Part shown: positions 36,706 through 48,966 of the stretch, one piece after another
Position numbering within the stretch: position 1 is the first letter of the stretch
How the letters are laid out: each line of letters opens with the position of its first letter
Assembly (NCBI RefSeq): GCF_000218685.1
Contig: NW_006763298.1
Location: forward strand, 1,126,049-1,190,048
Length of the DNA stretch: 64,000 nucleotides
From: Serpula lacrymans var. lacrymans S7.9
Lineage: Eukaryota; Basidiomycota; Agaricomycetes; Boletales; Serpulaceae
Direction of reading: 5' to 3'
Made by a program: the position numbers and the translations under genes
Notes under the pieces: model-generated
The model's database searches: none
What the model was told of the DNA's origin: nothing
The model's input: the letters and a program-made list of their open reading frames with translations, nothing else

Positions 36706-37664
36706 CGTGATTGGAGGACGTAGAACGGACACGACATAGATAGCCAACTTCAAGGAAAGCGCGTACGTCGAACACGACAAGAAATACCCGCTTTCCGCAG
36801 CGTTTTTGAGGCATAACCACTAAGGCCTAAGGCTCTGAGCGCCAGTGTCAAAAGGCTGTCCAAGGAAACGCCAATGCTAAGGTCAAGTGGTCCCGCACGT
36901 GATCATGTACGCAAAGTGGCTTAAAGGCTTTCGAAGATTCCACCATGTCCCGAACCGCAACTTACTGTTCTCTTCTGCAGTAGAGAAGAACGGACATTAT
37001 CATAATGATAGCGAGACCCTGAAACACGTTTATATGGGAAAAATAACAAGACAAGCAAGAATCGCGATTGGATGCTGCAGCTGCTGTATTTGAAGCCAGC
37101 GCGTCATGTCAGCCCGCGGCTCGTTGCTGAAAACCACTTGGATTCCCACATTTCATCACTCCATCTTCTTATCTTCTGGAAAACAGCTCTTGCGGATGGA
37201 CGGACATGCAGCTATCTAACACCATGCCCTTTGCCTCATGTTCCTATCTTAACGCATGAGCAATTGTGACCACCGCGGTCCAGGATCTCCTCCAGTACGC
37301 AATCTAAGTTTTAAGCGGAATCGGTAAAGTGGCTTCTTTTTCGTAGCAGAAAGAATGTTACTAAACATTTCAACTTATCGGCCCACAGCTGATCCAATCA
37401 GCGGATCGCTCCAGGCATCTCATCGTTTGGTCGACCACTCACGAGGACAGCATGCATGACTCATCGCCCCTTGTCGCCCCTTGTACATAAATTTTTTTTA
37501 GTCGGTATCTGGACCGACATGTATTTTCGATTGATTGGTCATGACTGGGACTATAAAGATTGAGATGGCAAGAGCCATGTCTCTTCGTTGACTTTCTCCT
37601 GTCACCAACCGGTGCGACCTAGACCTGTCAGACTGCATAAGCTTACTTGCGGCCTCTCAGCGAT
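36706..37664. other. Divergent intergenic region upstream of MFS transporter 1
   Basis: 959 bp between two oppositely transcribed genes. No coding content is supported. The right 165 bp form the MFS promoter: a CGG-N8-CCG palindrome at 37503-37516, an ATTGG (inverted CCAAT) near 37532 and TATAAA near 37552. Confidence 0.6.
37503..37516 (+). promoter_or_regulatory. CGG-N8-CCG palindrome upstream of MFS1
   Basis: CGGTATCTGGACCG lies 149 bp before the start codon. Inverted CGG triplets with fixed spacing are the classic binding site of Zn2Cys6 regulators. The same palindrome, with one changed base in the spacer, stands upstream of the paralogous gene at 46159-46172, together with a conserved ATTGGTCATGACTG block. 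Confidence 0.6.
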
Positions 37665-39702
37665 ATGTTGCCACCACCACCCTTGTCTCCCGCAGAAACA
37701 CTCGTCGATGGACTACCATCACCAAAGTTATCGACGGCCAGAAAACTGGTCTTGCTCACTATATTCTGTCTGGCACAATTCTTAGATTCTTTCAATAACT
37801 CGGCTCTATTTTCTGCGATACCTGCTCTCGAGTTATCTTTAAATATGACCGAGAGTCAATCAACTTGGATTATCAGTGCATTTCAGCTGACTTTCGCTTC
37901 CTTCCTTTTAATTGTGAGCATAGTTCACGTATCTGTCTGTCGTTCCTGTTGTAGCTAATATCCCGGCCAGAGCGGTCGTATCAGCGACGTGTATAATCCT
38001 AGTATGGTTGATTGTGTTTTTTGACCACATGTCATGATTAACGGATCTTACAGAAACTGCGTTTATCTCCGGAGTGTCTGGCCTCGGCGTAATATCGGTC
38101 GGCGCAGGATTCGTAGATGACAAAATCATCATAATCATACTGCGTGCTCTTTGTGGTATTGGTGAGTTCTTGCACATCATTGCAAGAATCAATCCTAACG
38201 TACATACATAGCATCTGCAATGACTATCCCGTCCGCCCTGACATTACTTGTCAACGCGTTCCCAGATCCTCTCGAGCAGGCTCGTGCTATTGGAATATTT
38301 GGTGGCGTTGGTGCAATCGCCAACGGTAAGAGCCTTGGTTTACAAGAATGTGGATGAAGCTGAATCTTGGTGACATTCAGTTCTTGGACTTCTGATCGGG
38401 GCAGTGTTTGTCCAGTACGCTTCTTGGCACTGGGTCTTCTGGTTTGTTGCAATGGTAGCCGTGCCGGTAGCGCTATTATGTATTATTGTTATCCCTCCCC
38501 AACCAGAGCCGCTCGACGGCCCCGAACCTCAAGCATCAAAGTTTAAAAGCTTGGATACCACGGGTGTTTCGATATTGACGGGTACGCATGCTGTTGTCTA
38601 TTCCGAACCATGTGTTAGGTACTGATAGCAGAGCAGTTGCCCTCATCTTGTTCATATTCGCTGTTACCTCTGGTTCTACTGATGGATGGGGATCTGGAAT
38701 GGTCCTTGCCCCGTTGATCATTTCTATTTTTTTGATCGGTGGCTTCTTTTACTGGGAGACCCTTCTCCCTACTCATAGAGCTGCGATGTATGTGATATCT
38801 AGCCCATCTTTCCGTGACGCATCTAATAGCTGCTCATAGACCTCCGAAAACATGGTTCTACAAGAACTTCTCCGTTCTTTTTGCTACTGCACTTCTCCCT
38901 TACTTTTGGTGGAGCGCTGTATTCTCCATCTTTACGTCATTATGGCAGAATGTATACCACTGGGCAGTCATATCCTCAGCGATACATATGTATGTTCAAC
39001 ATGATGTGTCTATAACGCGAGGTGCTCAGCTTTCATAGGTTCCCTATTGGCGTCACCGCTTTTGCGATGAGCTTTACCGGACCATTATCCAGAGTGTACA
39101 GCCCCAAGTGGATCATCCTCACAGGACTCAGTTTGGTGGTTATCGCTACAACGTTGATCGCACTAGGGGGTGGGCCTGATGCTTATTGGCCATTCATCTT
39201 CCCAGCATTTGCAATAGGCAGTGCCGGTGCCATGCTAACCTTTACTCACACAAAGTACGTCCCATTCACTTTCTCACGTTCTTTGCTCATGTCTAAACGT
39301 TTTGCATCTAGTATCGCCATATTCCAGGCTGCCCCCCCTTCCATGGCAGGCACCGTCGGCGCCATCTTCAACGGTGCCCTTCAATTTGGCTCTGCAATCG
39401 GACTTGCGGCGATGAGTTCCATCGAGACGTCTGTCGAAGCTACACATGGGGGGTATGAGGAATATACGGGGCGCGCGGCCGCTTTCTGGTTCCTCCTCGC
39501 TATAGTCTGCGCCGAAGCACTCGCCATATTATTCTTCTACCGCACCGATTCGGACCACCTACCGCGGACGAGATGCGATGCCTCCCCAGAATGCTTAGAA
39601 AAGAAAAATCCCTCGGACGAGAAAGTACGCGAGGCTTGTGATGGTGCTACGAGTGTTGATGACTCGGTGACGGCTGAGAGCTCGGTCGCCTCCCATGTGT
39701 AG
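37665..39702 (+). CDS. MFS transporter, DHA2-like drug/H+ antiporter, copy 1
   Basis: About nine exons from the ATG at 37665. The protein has many hydrophobic segments with the MFS order: FCLAQFLDSFNNSALFSAIP (TM1), WIISAFQLTFASFLLI, then the loop 2-3 signature SGRISDVYNP. ALTLLVNAFPDPLEQARAIGIFGGVGAIAN, VLGLLIGAVFVQYASWHWVFW and SMAGTVGAIFNGALQFGSAIGLA follow. The number and spacing of segments fit the 14-TM DHA2 group, whose members export toxic compounds. A charged tail rich in Asp/Glu/Ser follows the last helix. A close paralogue lies 4.3 kb away in opposite orientation. Confidence 0.88.
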
Positions 39703-40148
39703 ACTGCTGACGACTTGACATGTTATTTTTCATTTTTCTTTCCGTGCTTTCATGTTGCTGCTTGATGTAGCGCCGATACTTAGATGACAACAGTAACTAG
39801 TAGGAGAGGACGATTTTTCCTTTATATTTCTGATTTCGTGATAGAGAGCATTCCAGGCTGCATTTTTCTAGGATATGTATAGAATAGTTAGAACTTAGAA
39901 GTTTGATATCTGTGTCTGTAGGGTTTCTTTCCAAATTATGTATTCTCACATTTATCCTCAGTGTCTCAGTTAGCCATAATTACCTCTGCAAATTACTGTT
40001 ACAGTAAGAGTTTTGACGAATTGTTTTATGTAATGCTGTGAATTCCACGTGGCTATCTAGTATCTGACTCTGATCAGAGTCACAGACTCGGAAAGTTATA
40101 TTTCAGCTCTTGGACCTCAAGCTATCGATAACCATCTCGCTCCCTACC
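39703..40148. other. Intergenic region, MFS1 3' end and TyrRS promoter
   Basis: 446 bp, AT-rich, no coding content. A perfect inverted repeat CTCTGATCAGAG lies at about 40067-40078. Confidence 0.5.
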
Positions 40149-41840
40149 ATGGCATCCCCGGAAGAAGTAGAACAAAAATACGAACTTATAACACGCGGAC
40201 TGAAGGAGGTACTTGGTGGGGATGCAATCAAGGCCATCCTCACTGAAGGTCGATCGCCGAAATGCTACTGGGGCAAGTGTATATTTCCCCATCCAATGTC
40301 TTTCTAGGCTAAAGAGATTCGTATTAACAGGTACCGCTCCTACTGGAAAGCGTGAGCATGTAATCTTGTGATATACGTTGTCTAAGCTCTGACATCATGT
40401 GCAGCACACATCGGTTACTTCGTTGCTCTGACAAAGATCGCCGATTTCTTACGGGCAGGAGTTACGGTCAAAATTTTACTGGCAGGTGTGTATATATTGA
40501 TATCATCATCTCCCGTTCGTCTTGCATATTCGCAGGGATAGCAAATCGCGATAAATGCATATTGTATACTACATTGTTTACTGTCTGTGAAATATTGACG
40601 AGTCATTTCCCCTTCAGATATACACGCTTTCCTCGATAATCTCAAGGCACCCTTAGATGTCGTGTCTTACAGAACGAAATACTACGAGTTTCTTCTCCGC
40701 GCTGTCTTCACGTCCCTCGGCATCCCTACATCAAAGCTCATATTCGTCGAAGGATCTTCTTACCAGCTGACAAAAGAATATAACCTTGACAATTACCGCC
40801 TTTGTGCAACCGTAACAGAGCACGATGCTAAAAAAGCAGGCGCAGAGGTCGTGAAACAGGTGGATAGCCCCCTTCTCAGTGGATTACTCTACCCTGGGCT
40901 CCAAGCTCTTGACGAACAGTACCTTGATGTGGATTTTCAGTTTGGTGGAGTAGATCAGGCGAGTATTTGATTTTACTTCTCGTTCATTTATGTGCGGATC
41001 TAATGGTCATTACTCTTTCAGCGGAAAATATTCACTTTTGCAGAGCTTTACCTTCCTAGACTCGGATACGCCAAGCGCTCCCATCTAATGAACCCCATGG
41101 TTCCCGGTCTCACAGGCGGCAAAATGTCATCCTCAGATCCAAAATCCAAAATCGACTTTCTCGATCCCCCAGAAGAGGTGCGCAAGAAGATAAAGAATGC
41201 ATTTTGCGAGGAGGGCAACATTACCGAGAACGGCCTTTTAGCATTCATCGAAACCGTGCTGATACCAATAAGTGAGATGCGGCTGGAAAGAATGCGCGGG
41301 GAGACTGTTGCGGATGATGAGGAAGGGAAAGGCGCGAGTGGGAGCCAAAAACCTTTTATCGCCGACGATGCCCCGGAAGGAACGGTGTTCACTATAAAAC
41401 GCAATCCAAAGTGGGGAGCACCGAGTCATTACAAATCGTACAAGGAATTAGAAAATGACTTTGCAGAGAAGAAACTGCACCCGTCTGATTTAAAACCTTC
41501 TGTAGCTGATGCCATCGTCAGTCTGCTGGAACCAATTCGAAAGGCCTTCCTTGAAAGCGAAGAGTGGCAGAATGTGGAAAGAACAGCGTATCCAGATCCC
41601 AATGCAAAACCTGAAGGAAAGAAGAAAAAGAAGGTATGTAACGCTGCTACTTCCTTGATGCCATGCATATTTTGACATATATTTCCGCCTAAGGAGAAGG
41701 TATACCACCCTCCACCACCGGGTAAAGGCAAGAACGCGAATGCCACCAATGCTCCTGCAGATCCAAATATTCCAGCTACAGAGGGAGCTACATCAGCCGT
41801 GGTCAATGTAGACGGAGTCAAGGAGGCAACATCGTCATAA
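40149..41840 (+). CDS. TYS1: Cytosolic tyrosyl-tRNA synthetase
   Basis: Six exons (40149-40272, 40331-40351, 40405-40485, 40618-40958, 41022-41633, 41694-41840) give 441 residues. The enzyme charges tRNA-Tyr in the cytosol. The class I signatures are present: a HIGH-type motif as KPHIGYF and KMSSS in the sequence [15 protein letters not shown]. The TyrRS blocks [35 protein letters not shown] and FGGVDQRKIF separate it from tryptophanyl-tRNA synthetase. The C-terminal 50 residues are a Lys-rich then Pro/Ala/Thr-rich tail. Introns 1 and 4 are GC-AG, and exon 2 is only 21 nt. The ATG at 40149 gives the natural N-terminus [14 protein letters not shown]. Confidence 0.95.
40273..40330 (+). other. 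GC-AG intron 1 of TyrRS
   Basis: Donor GCAAGT, acceptor AACAG. This is the only pair that yields YWGTAPTGK across the junction. Length 58 nt. Confidence 0.85.
40959..41021 (+). other. GC-AG intron 4 of TyrRS
   Basis: Donor GCGAGT after the CAG of GGVDQ; acceptor TTTCAG before CGG of RKIF. A nearby GTATTT would shift the frame and destroy RKIFTF. Length 63 nt. Confidence 0.85.
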
Positions 41841-42016
41841 TCATATCGCAGTATCTATAAATGTATTAAACACTCGATCTGTAGATTTCATCTCTCGCAA
41901 GGCGGGTAAGAAAATGAACGGCCATATAATAGTGTACAAAACATTAGTGGATGGTATGCTGCAGGATGTTAAAGGAAGAAAACTGTGAGAATCTACAGGA
42001 AAAGCTACCATTCTCA

Positions 42017-43783
42017 TTAGCCCCTTTTCCGGTCCCGTTCTCTACTCGTCTTAGTTTCCACCCTGACATATTCGCTTTCGTCATGACCACCGTCTTCCTT
42101 CCTAACCGTCATGTATGACTCTCCTAAAATCTGGAGTGCAACTGCCCTCAGCTGAGCCTTGCCCCGTGTGATACTAGGATCATCTAGCACCCGATCACAT
42201 GTCTCACGAAGGACCGACTCGACCTCAAGCTTCGTACCCTTTTTGCAGAGACGAAAGTACATGAGAAATGTCCAATGAAGGTAGTTTATAACTTACCTTG
42301 AGAAGTGCTGCTAGGCCCTTCTCTGCTGCTTGTTCCTCTAATCGCTGCTTCTCTTCTGGACTCAAATTCCCAGCTTTCTCTGCAGCTTGAATTTGATCGA
42401 AGACACTCTTCAGCTCGATCGCAGATCGAAGAGTCGATACACTAAAGACATGTCAATGATTGTTGAGATCGAGTATGAGCGGTTATGAAGTACTGACGTC
42501 TCGCTGAAAACGTGATATTTGCCTTGAACGTTGTGTAGCCACCCACCGACACCGAAGAGGGACTGGTTTGTGGCCAGATAATGTTTAGCTTTGGAAGCGT
42601 AGACGAAGCCAACCGTTTGCAGCAACTCTACACCATAAGATTCTTTCTTTAACTCCCTGAATAAAGATACGACATGAGAAGCATAAATAAACACGTATGC
42701 CAGCATACGTACTCAGCCTCAAGTTGACATATTGTTCGCCAACTCTTCGACACGTCAGGATCATCAGGTCCTGTGGCTGATTCCGTGAATATTCCCAGTT
42801 TCCGCTCAAGATTTTCCACACTAAATGAGACGTATAAGCACCAGGAAAGAAACTTTTTTAAATAAACTTACAGTTTGCGCACACGCTCTGCACGCGCTGC
42901 CGCTTTCTGGATCAATTAATTGCTACCCGAAATGCAGGAGAGAGACAAAACATACCTCTGCAGACGCCTTCTTTTCTTTTTCTTCTTTCTTCGCCTTTTC
43001 TTCATCACTTATTATTTCTCTGCCTTTCGCATCTCTCTGCACTACCTTGCCTTCTTCTCCATCAGCTTCATCAGCTTCCTGCATTGCTGCTTTCATATCC
43101 CTTGCAAGGCTGATTTGACCTATGATTGGGACGAATCGTTCACCTCCGAAAATTGTACTGAATACTTCTTCGGGATCCACGAAGCCACCCTCTGGTGCAC
43201 TTTCCATAGGCCCAAATTCATTATACTTCTTCCTAAGAGCAGGATCAGAGAGTGTTTGGTATGCTATTGCGATCTCCTTGAAGCGCTCTTCAGCATGAGG
43301 ATCGTTGGGATTCTTGTCTGGATGATGCTTGATAGCCAGGCGCCCTGTAATGAATGTCTTTTTAATACACCCAAATGGCAATGGAGTTTTAAATAAATAC
43401 GAACGGTATGCTTTCTTTACATCATCTGTCGAGGCATTCACTGGGATGCCCAAGATGTCATAATAGCCTGTTTCCAGTGGCCTTTCCTGGGTTCCTATCT
43501 TTCTACTTTTTCGATTACTCTGTACTGTATTAGCAGTGGGATTTGAGCTGTTGGGTGGTGGAGAACGAAGGCCTGCGTTCGCGCTCATGCTACTCATATT
43601 TGAAGGAGAAAAAGCATGCGAATAGACGTTCTGACATTTGAAGCAGTGAATCTGTAGGACGGTGGCGGATCGAGGCATTGGAGCTGGGACAGGGAATTCC
43701 ACGGGGGCTTTGCAGTTTGAACATGTTGAAGGAATATGTGGTACAATTGGGCGAGATTGGAGAATGGGATATGAGGAGCTCAT
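42017..43783 (-). CDS. DnaJ co-chaperone with DNAJ-X C-terminal domain
   Basis: Minus strand, about eight exons from the ATG at 43783. A short N-terminal Cys motif (CSNCKAPVEF, CFKCQNVY) resembles a zinc ribbon. The J-domain starts at TGYYDILGIPVNASTDDVKKAYR, continues after an intron with RLAIKHHPDKNPNDP, and holds the HPD tripeptide that stimulates HSP70 ATPase. The region after it (DPEEVFSTIFGGERFVPIIG, then LKKESYGVELLQTVGFVYASKAK, LFGVGGWLHNVQGK) is the DNAJ-X domain of the Caj1/Djp1 group, linked in yeast to protein sorting to peroxisomes and membranes. Charged coiled coil lies between the two. The gene is convergent with TyrRS, 176 bp between stops. Confidence 0.9.
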
Positions 43784-44033
43784 CGTCGAGACAAATCAAC
43801 GTCAAAGGTGGACGTAGTCAAAGTCGCGGTGCTGTGGAACGAGCCACTTCGGCTTGGGACACCAAAATCAAGGGCAAGTCACGTGTATCTAGTACCATCG
43901 CGGCACTTCAGGCTTATTCAGGAAGTCATGCAAGTTGCAAGTATGGTAGAATAGAAAACAATGGACACTGATAACATGCACTGCGAATATCAATACTATC
44001 ATGAGTGTCATTTTTTTTCTCGCCGTATCAGGT

Positions 44034-45982
44034 TCATTTTTCTAAGCATTCACTGGCAGGTGCGTCAGGTGTCTGTGGTAGGTGATCTGAACCGGTGCGG
44101 TAGAAGACAAGTACGGCGAAAGCTTCCACACATACTACAGCCAATAAAAACCAGAATGCGGCTGCTCGTCCGGAATATTCCTCAGACCCTCCATGCTTAT
44201 CCTCAACAGACGTCTGGATGGAGCTCATGGCCGCAAGTCCGATGGCTGAACCAAACTGAAGGGCACCGTTGAAGATAGCGCCGACAGTGCCTGCCATTGA
44301 GGGAGGAGCTGCTTGAAATATGGCAATACTAAGTGAAAGTTAATCATGGCTTAGAAAGCAAGACGACACAAATCGTACTTTGCGTGGGTAAAAATCAGCA
44401 TGGATCCAGCACTGCCAATCACAAATGCTGGGAAGATGAACGGCCAATATTGATTAGGTCCACCTCCGACTGCAATCAGCGTCGTAGCGATGACTAGAAA
44501 ACCAAGTCCTGCGAGGATAATCCATTTTGGACTCAATACTCTGGATAGTGAGCCAGTAAAACTCATCGCAAAAGCAAGGACACCGATAGGGAACCTACAA
44601 AACACACCAAGTTAACACTTTGCCTTGTAATATTTCGCCACTGAACATACATATGTATCACCGATGAAATGACTGGCCAATGATATATGTTTTGCCATAA
44701 CGTTATGAGAATGGTGTAGACAGCATTCCACCAAAAATATGGTAACAGCGCGGTAGCAAAGAGTACAGAGAAGTTCTTGTAGAACCACGTTCTAGGAGGT
44801 CTAACTCTAACGTTATTTGTATTCCGATAACCTGGTCAAACAACACGCACATTGCTGCTTTATTAGCAGGGAGAAGCGTCTCCCAATATATAAAACCGCC
44901 AATCAAGAGGATGGAAATGACTAGCGGTGCGAGGACCATGGCAGTACCCCACCCATTCGCCGAACCAGAGGTAACAGCAAAAACAAACAAAATGAGTGCA
45001 ACTAGCTGTGTATCAGGACTTGATCGTAGTCAATACTAACCTACATGCTTACTTGTTAACATCACAACACCCACTATATCCAGGCGCTTGAATTTGGACC
45101 CTTGAGATTCAAAATGGTCTAGAGGTTTCGGTTGGGGCGGGATGACAAAGATACAACCTAACGCTACAGGTAGTGCCACTATTGCTACAAACCAAAAGAC
45201 CCAATGCCATGAGGCGTATTCGACGAAGATAGCCCCTATTAGAAGTCCAAGTACTAGAATGTCACTCAGTGTTAGAGTATTTATTATTATCCTATACAGA
45301 TGAATCCTTACCATTGGCAACTGCCCCACAACCACCAAAGACGCCAATGGCCCGAGCTTGCTCAAGAGGATCTGGGAAGACCTTGACTAGTAGTGTCAAA
45401 GCAGAAGGAATAGTCATTGCAGCAGCTATAAGACAGATCTGGATCACTTGCTCGCTTTATAATATTTGAAAACGTACATATGCCAATGAGAGCGCGCAGT
45501 GTGAGTATGACTATTTTGTTGTCAGCGAAGCCTGCGCCGAGCGAGATTACGCCGAGGCCAGCCACTCCAGATATAAACGCAGCTTCTGTCATTCCCGTGA
45601 GTCGTGGCAAACCAAGTATTTAAAATATTCGTTCTTACTAGGGCTGTAAACATCACTGATGCGACCGCTCTGGGCGGAGGGTATGAGTCACCAGCCACAA
45701 AGAAGATGCCACGGATGTGCGGATTGGACTCACAATTAATAGAAACGATGCGAAAGTCAGCTGAAATGCACTGATAATCCATGCTGACTGGCTCTCAGCT
45801 ATGTTCAATGATATTTCAAGGGAAGGTATTGCAGAGAATAGGGCAGAAGTGTTGAAGGAATCCAAGAATTGCGCTAGACAGAATATAGCTAGCAGTACCA
45901 TTTTCTTGGCTCTTGATAACGTTTTAGGCAGCTCTTCATTGCCTGGAGCTTCCACAATAGAAACAGGTGGTGGTGAAGACAT
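44034..45982 (-). CDS. MFS transporter, DHA2-like, copy 2
   Basis: Minus strand from the ATG at 45982 (MSSPPPVSIVEA). Exon-intron structure and sequence follow copy 1 closely: FCLAQFLDSFNTSALFSAIP, WIISAFQLTFASFLLI, VLGLLIGAIFVEYASWHWVFW, LLPYFWWNAVYTI, SMAGTVGAIFNGALQFGSAIGLA. It ends at SECLEK, while copy 1 runs about 40 residues further with an acidic tail. The pair faces inward, tail to tail, around the TyrRS and DnaJ genes. Likely function is proton-driven export; the substrate is unknown. Confidence 0.87.
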
Positions 45983-46873
45983 CGCGCTGAAAGGTCGTGG
46001 AAAGGCTTGTTTACAGCTGGACAAGTTGGGCTGTACCAAGTAATGAATGGAGACAAGGAGCAACAGTGGAAGTAAGGTCACTTGTCTGCTCGATCCTTAT
46101 AGTGGAAGACAATCTCAGTCATGACCAATCAAATTTAAATAGTAAGGAGGTAACATGTCGGACCAGATACCGAGTATGAGATATGTACGAGGAACCGCGA
46201 TGGGGTCAAGCTTCTAGTTCTTGTGAGTGGCCTACCTAACGAGAGGGTGCTAGTGCGCCCATCTAGGCAGCTGCAACCGTATGATTGCCAGTGTTTGGAA
46301 CCTTGGAATATACGACAGAAAAATATTCATTCTACCGGATCCGGTTGTGAACTAAAGATTTCTGCCACGCAGACTGTGTCAGTATCAGACTCGGAAGTGG
46401 AAGTTGGGCACGAGGTAGCTACCAAGATGCTTCACAGGTATGTTTCGGTTCACCTGGAACAGCCCATTGTCTAAAGATAAGAACAACGTGTGCACAGAAC
46501 TGGGAAAGCGGTATTTCAGCGATGGACTTCGGGCCTATATGATCCGTTTGCTGTATGCAATGAAGACACTGTCTGTATGCTTCAAGAAAGGTTTGGTTTC
46601 ATGGTCCCTCGACGATGTCAGAGGGTACAGAAATAATCAAACAAGCCCGATATTTGTAGAATTGCTGTCATGGTTAACCTCACCGCTTGCCGACGAAGAC
46701 ATAACGGAGAACACGTGACCGTATTTGATTACCTAATGGGCGAGTCAACAAACGGCGCGGCGCGCTTTAAACTTCCTTCCTTCCTTTAATTACAACCACC
46801 ATCGCGAATATCGCGTCCTGAACTTGTTCATCTCTTATCCTAGTATAACACCTGTCCATATACCTTTAACGAC
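45983..46873. other. Divergent intergenic region between MFS2 and histone H4
   Basis: 891 bp with no supported coding region. The left part carries the MFS2 promoter motifs. The right part, with GCGGCGCGCTTTAAAC near 46757-46772, is the likely H4 promoter, about 100 bp before its start. Confidence 0.55.
46159..46172 (-). promoter_or_regulatory. CGG-N8-CCG palindrome upstream of MFS2
   Basis: On the minus strand CGGTATCTGGTCCG, 177 bp before the MFS2 start, flanked by the same GACATGT as in copy 1. It is followed downstream by the shared TGATTGGTCATGACTG and a TATA-like ACTATAAGG. Conservation between paralogous promoters supports a binding site for a shared regulator, probably Zn2Cys6. Confidence 0.6.
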
Positions 46874-47411
<538 letters not shown>

Positions 47412-47731
47412 ATAATACTTCGTTGGTGGTCCCCTTCGCTTTATCAGTATCGTTCTAACAGAAATACTCCCAGCAGTAGTTTGTTGTGTGCTCTATATTT
47501 ACATATGTCTAGTGTTTTATTTCCATGTTGTATATTCCGTCAGATCTCACTTTTAAGAGTGACCATGTATGTAGCCTATATATCTTGTGCCTAGTACAGC
47601 GCAAATTAAGTTGCTTGAATAGCAAACCCAGTCAATTCAGAGCGTGCTCCAAGTATATAGGGAGACCAGTCTTATCTAAATAGGGTATAACGAGAGATAA
47701 TAAGCTCACAGACAGGATCTGTTCGATTAAA
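47412..47731. other. Convergent 3' region of H4 and MRM2
   Basis: 320 bp, AT-rich, no coding content. Confidence 0.5.
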
Positions 47732-48679
47732 TCACGACTTCGCTCCCTTCCAACCGCGACAAAGCCAGTATCCTTCCGACGATCGTGCACGGCTTGCTTC
47801 AGGCTTTATATAGTGAACCAGATGGAAATTCGGCTCGAGGTGATTAGCTCGGAACTCGTGTAGCAACGGGTGGGCAAAATGCTTGAGACTGATGAACGCA
47901 ATAGATAAATCATCCGAGCTCGATGAAGGGCACAGGAAACAAACATACAGTAGTGTCCCACCTCGTCCGGAGCGAGTCTCGTTTGCTTTTTTGAGGTTAC
48001 CCGTCGCAAACTCAAACACAGCCCTACATATATCTAGACTCGATTCTGTATCACGAATACTGTTTCCAGTAAAATTGGCAGCCATGTCAGAGAGTATGAC
48101 GTCTGCCTTCCCAGATGAATTCGTGTCTGACAGAAGCATAGATTTGACTATTTGTCCTGCCTCTGGGCTCAGAAAGTCGAGCTGGAGAGTCTGGACACCC
48201 GGTATCGGAAGCATAGGCAGCAGATCGACGGCAACAATAGATTTACCAAGGGAGGGTGCCTTCTTAACGGGTGCCTGCTTCCTGTCCAACTCAAGGTCTT
48301 CTTCGGCATAGCTCCAAGAATCGAAATTGTCTGATTTGTTCTTGTCTTTCCTCATAAACATGCCGTCATTGGGGAAGTCTAGAGAGTCCCCATCTTCTAG
48401 ATCGTCATCGAAGTTTTCCGTCCATCCCATCTTTTTCGCTACGACCTGACTCCAGCCCCCTGGTGCGGCTCCAAGGTCAACTACCGTTTGAGTGCCGTTT
48501 TTTGGAAGAAAGGAGCCCCATTTCTTGTCTAATTCAATGAGTTTGAACGCAGACCTGGATCTATAGGATGCGGGATTTGTCTGACGCTGCTTGACGTAAG
48601 GATCTCGAGACTGCCTGGATAGCCAAGACTGGGACGACGATTTGATCTTCGAGACGACAGCGGTAGGACGAAAAGACAT
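47732..48679 (-). CDS. MRM2: FtsJ/RrmJ-family rRNA 2'-O-methyltransferase (MRM2-like)
   Basis: Minus strand, start ATG at 48679, stop at 47732, one intron with GTATGT donor near 47957. The fold is that of FtsJ: SRSAFKLIELDKKW with the first catalytic Lys, the SAM-binding VVDLGAAPGGWSQVV, VDLLPMLPIPGVQTLQLDF and the DVILSDMAANFTG motif with the catalytic Asp. RSSEGYWLCRGW at the C-terminus gives the catalytic Glu. It has one substrate-binding Lys near LKHF. An acidic insertion of about 50 residues sits after the SAM motif. By family resemblance it methylates mitochondrial large-subunit rRNA; I see a basic, Ser-rich N-terminus compatible with import. Confidence 0.88.
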   Translation of the reverse strand: MSFRPTAVVSKIKSSSQSWLSRQSRDPYVKQRQTNPASYRSRSAFKLIELDKKWGSFLPKNGTQTVVDLGAAPGGWSQVVAKKMGWTENFDDDLEDGDSLDFPNDGMFMRKDKNKSDNFDSWSYAEEDLELDRKQAPVKKAPSLGKSIVAVDLLPMLPIPGVQTLQLDFLSPEAGQIVKSMLLSDTNSSGKADVILSDMAANFTGNSIRDTESSLDICRAVFEFATGNLKKANETRSGRGGTLLYVCFLCPSSSSDDLSIAFISLKHFAHPLLHEFRANHLEPNFHLVHYIKPEASRARSSEGYWLCRGWKGAKS

Positions 48680-48966
48680 ATAAGGTCAAATTTTTCTTCT
48701 GGGAGACCACCTTGCAAAAAGTGGGCTATCTAAAATTGGCCAAAATGGAGGGACGTGGTACAGCCAGATTAGGCAGTTGTGACGATGGATTGAAATGGAA
48801 AAATATATTCTCTGGTGGGTACCAAGCCAGATGACGTTGTTTGGCTACAGCCTTAGAAATAAATAACCTAGTCGGCTAAGTCCGATAATTACAAGCATCT
48901 TTGTCGAGATGCACACCAAACGCTAGGGACCAACATAAAAACGCCATAAATGTCAATGTAACGATC
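48680..48966. promoter_or_regulatory. Divergent promoter region (MRM2 / TFIIIC subunit)
   Basis: 287 bp between the two start codons. No TATA box is obvious. It has to serve both genes. Confidence 0.5.

Noticed and set aside
37647..37664. Upstream starts of several frames (for example MFS1 at 37647, TyrRS at 40110, the mitochondrial-type protein at 56664)
   Set aside because: These begin at TTG or GTG; the first ATG in frame gives a natural N-terminus in each case.
40149..41840. Tryptophanyl-tRNA synthetase
   Set aside because: The first impression from the class I motifs was wrong: [30 protein letters not shown] and FGGVDQRKIF are tyrosyl-tRNA synthetase blocks.
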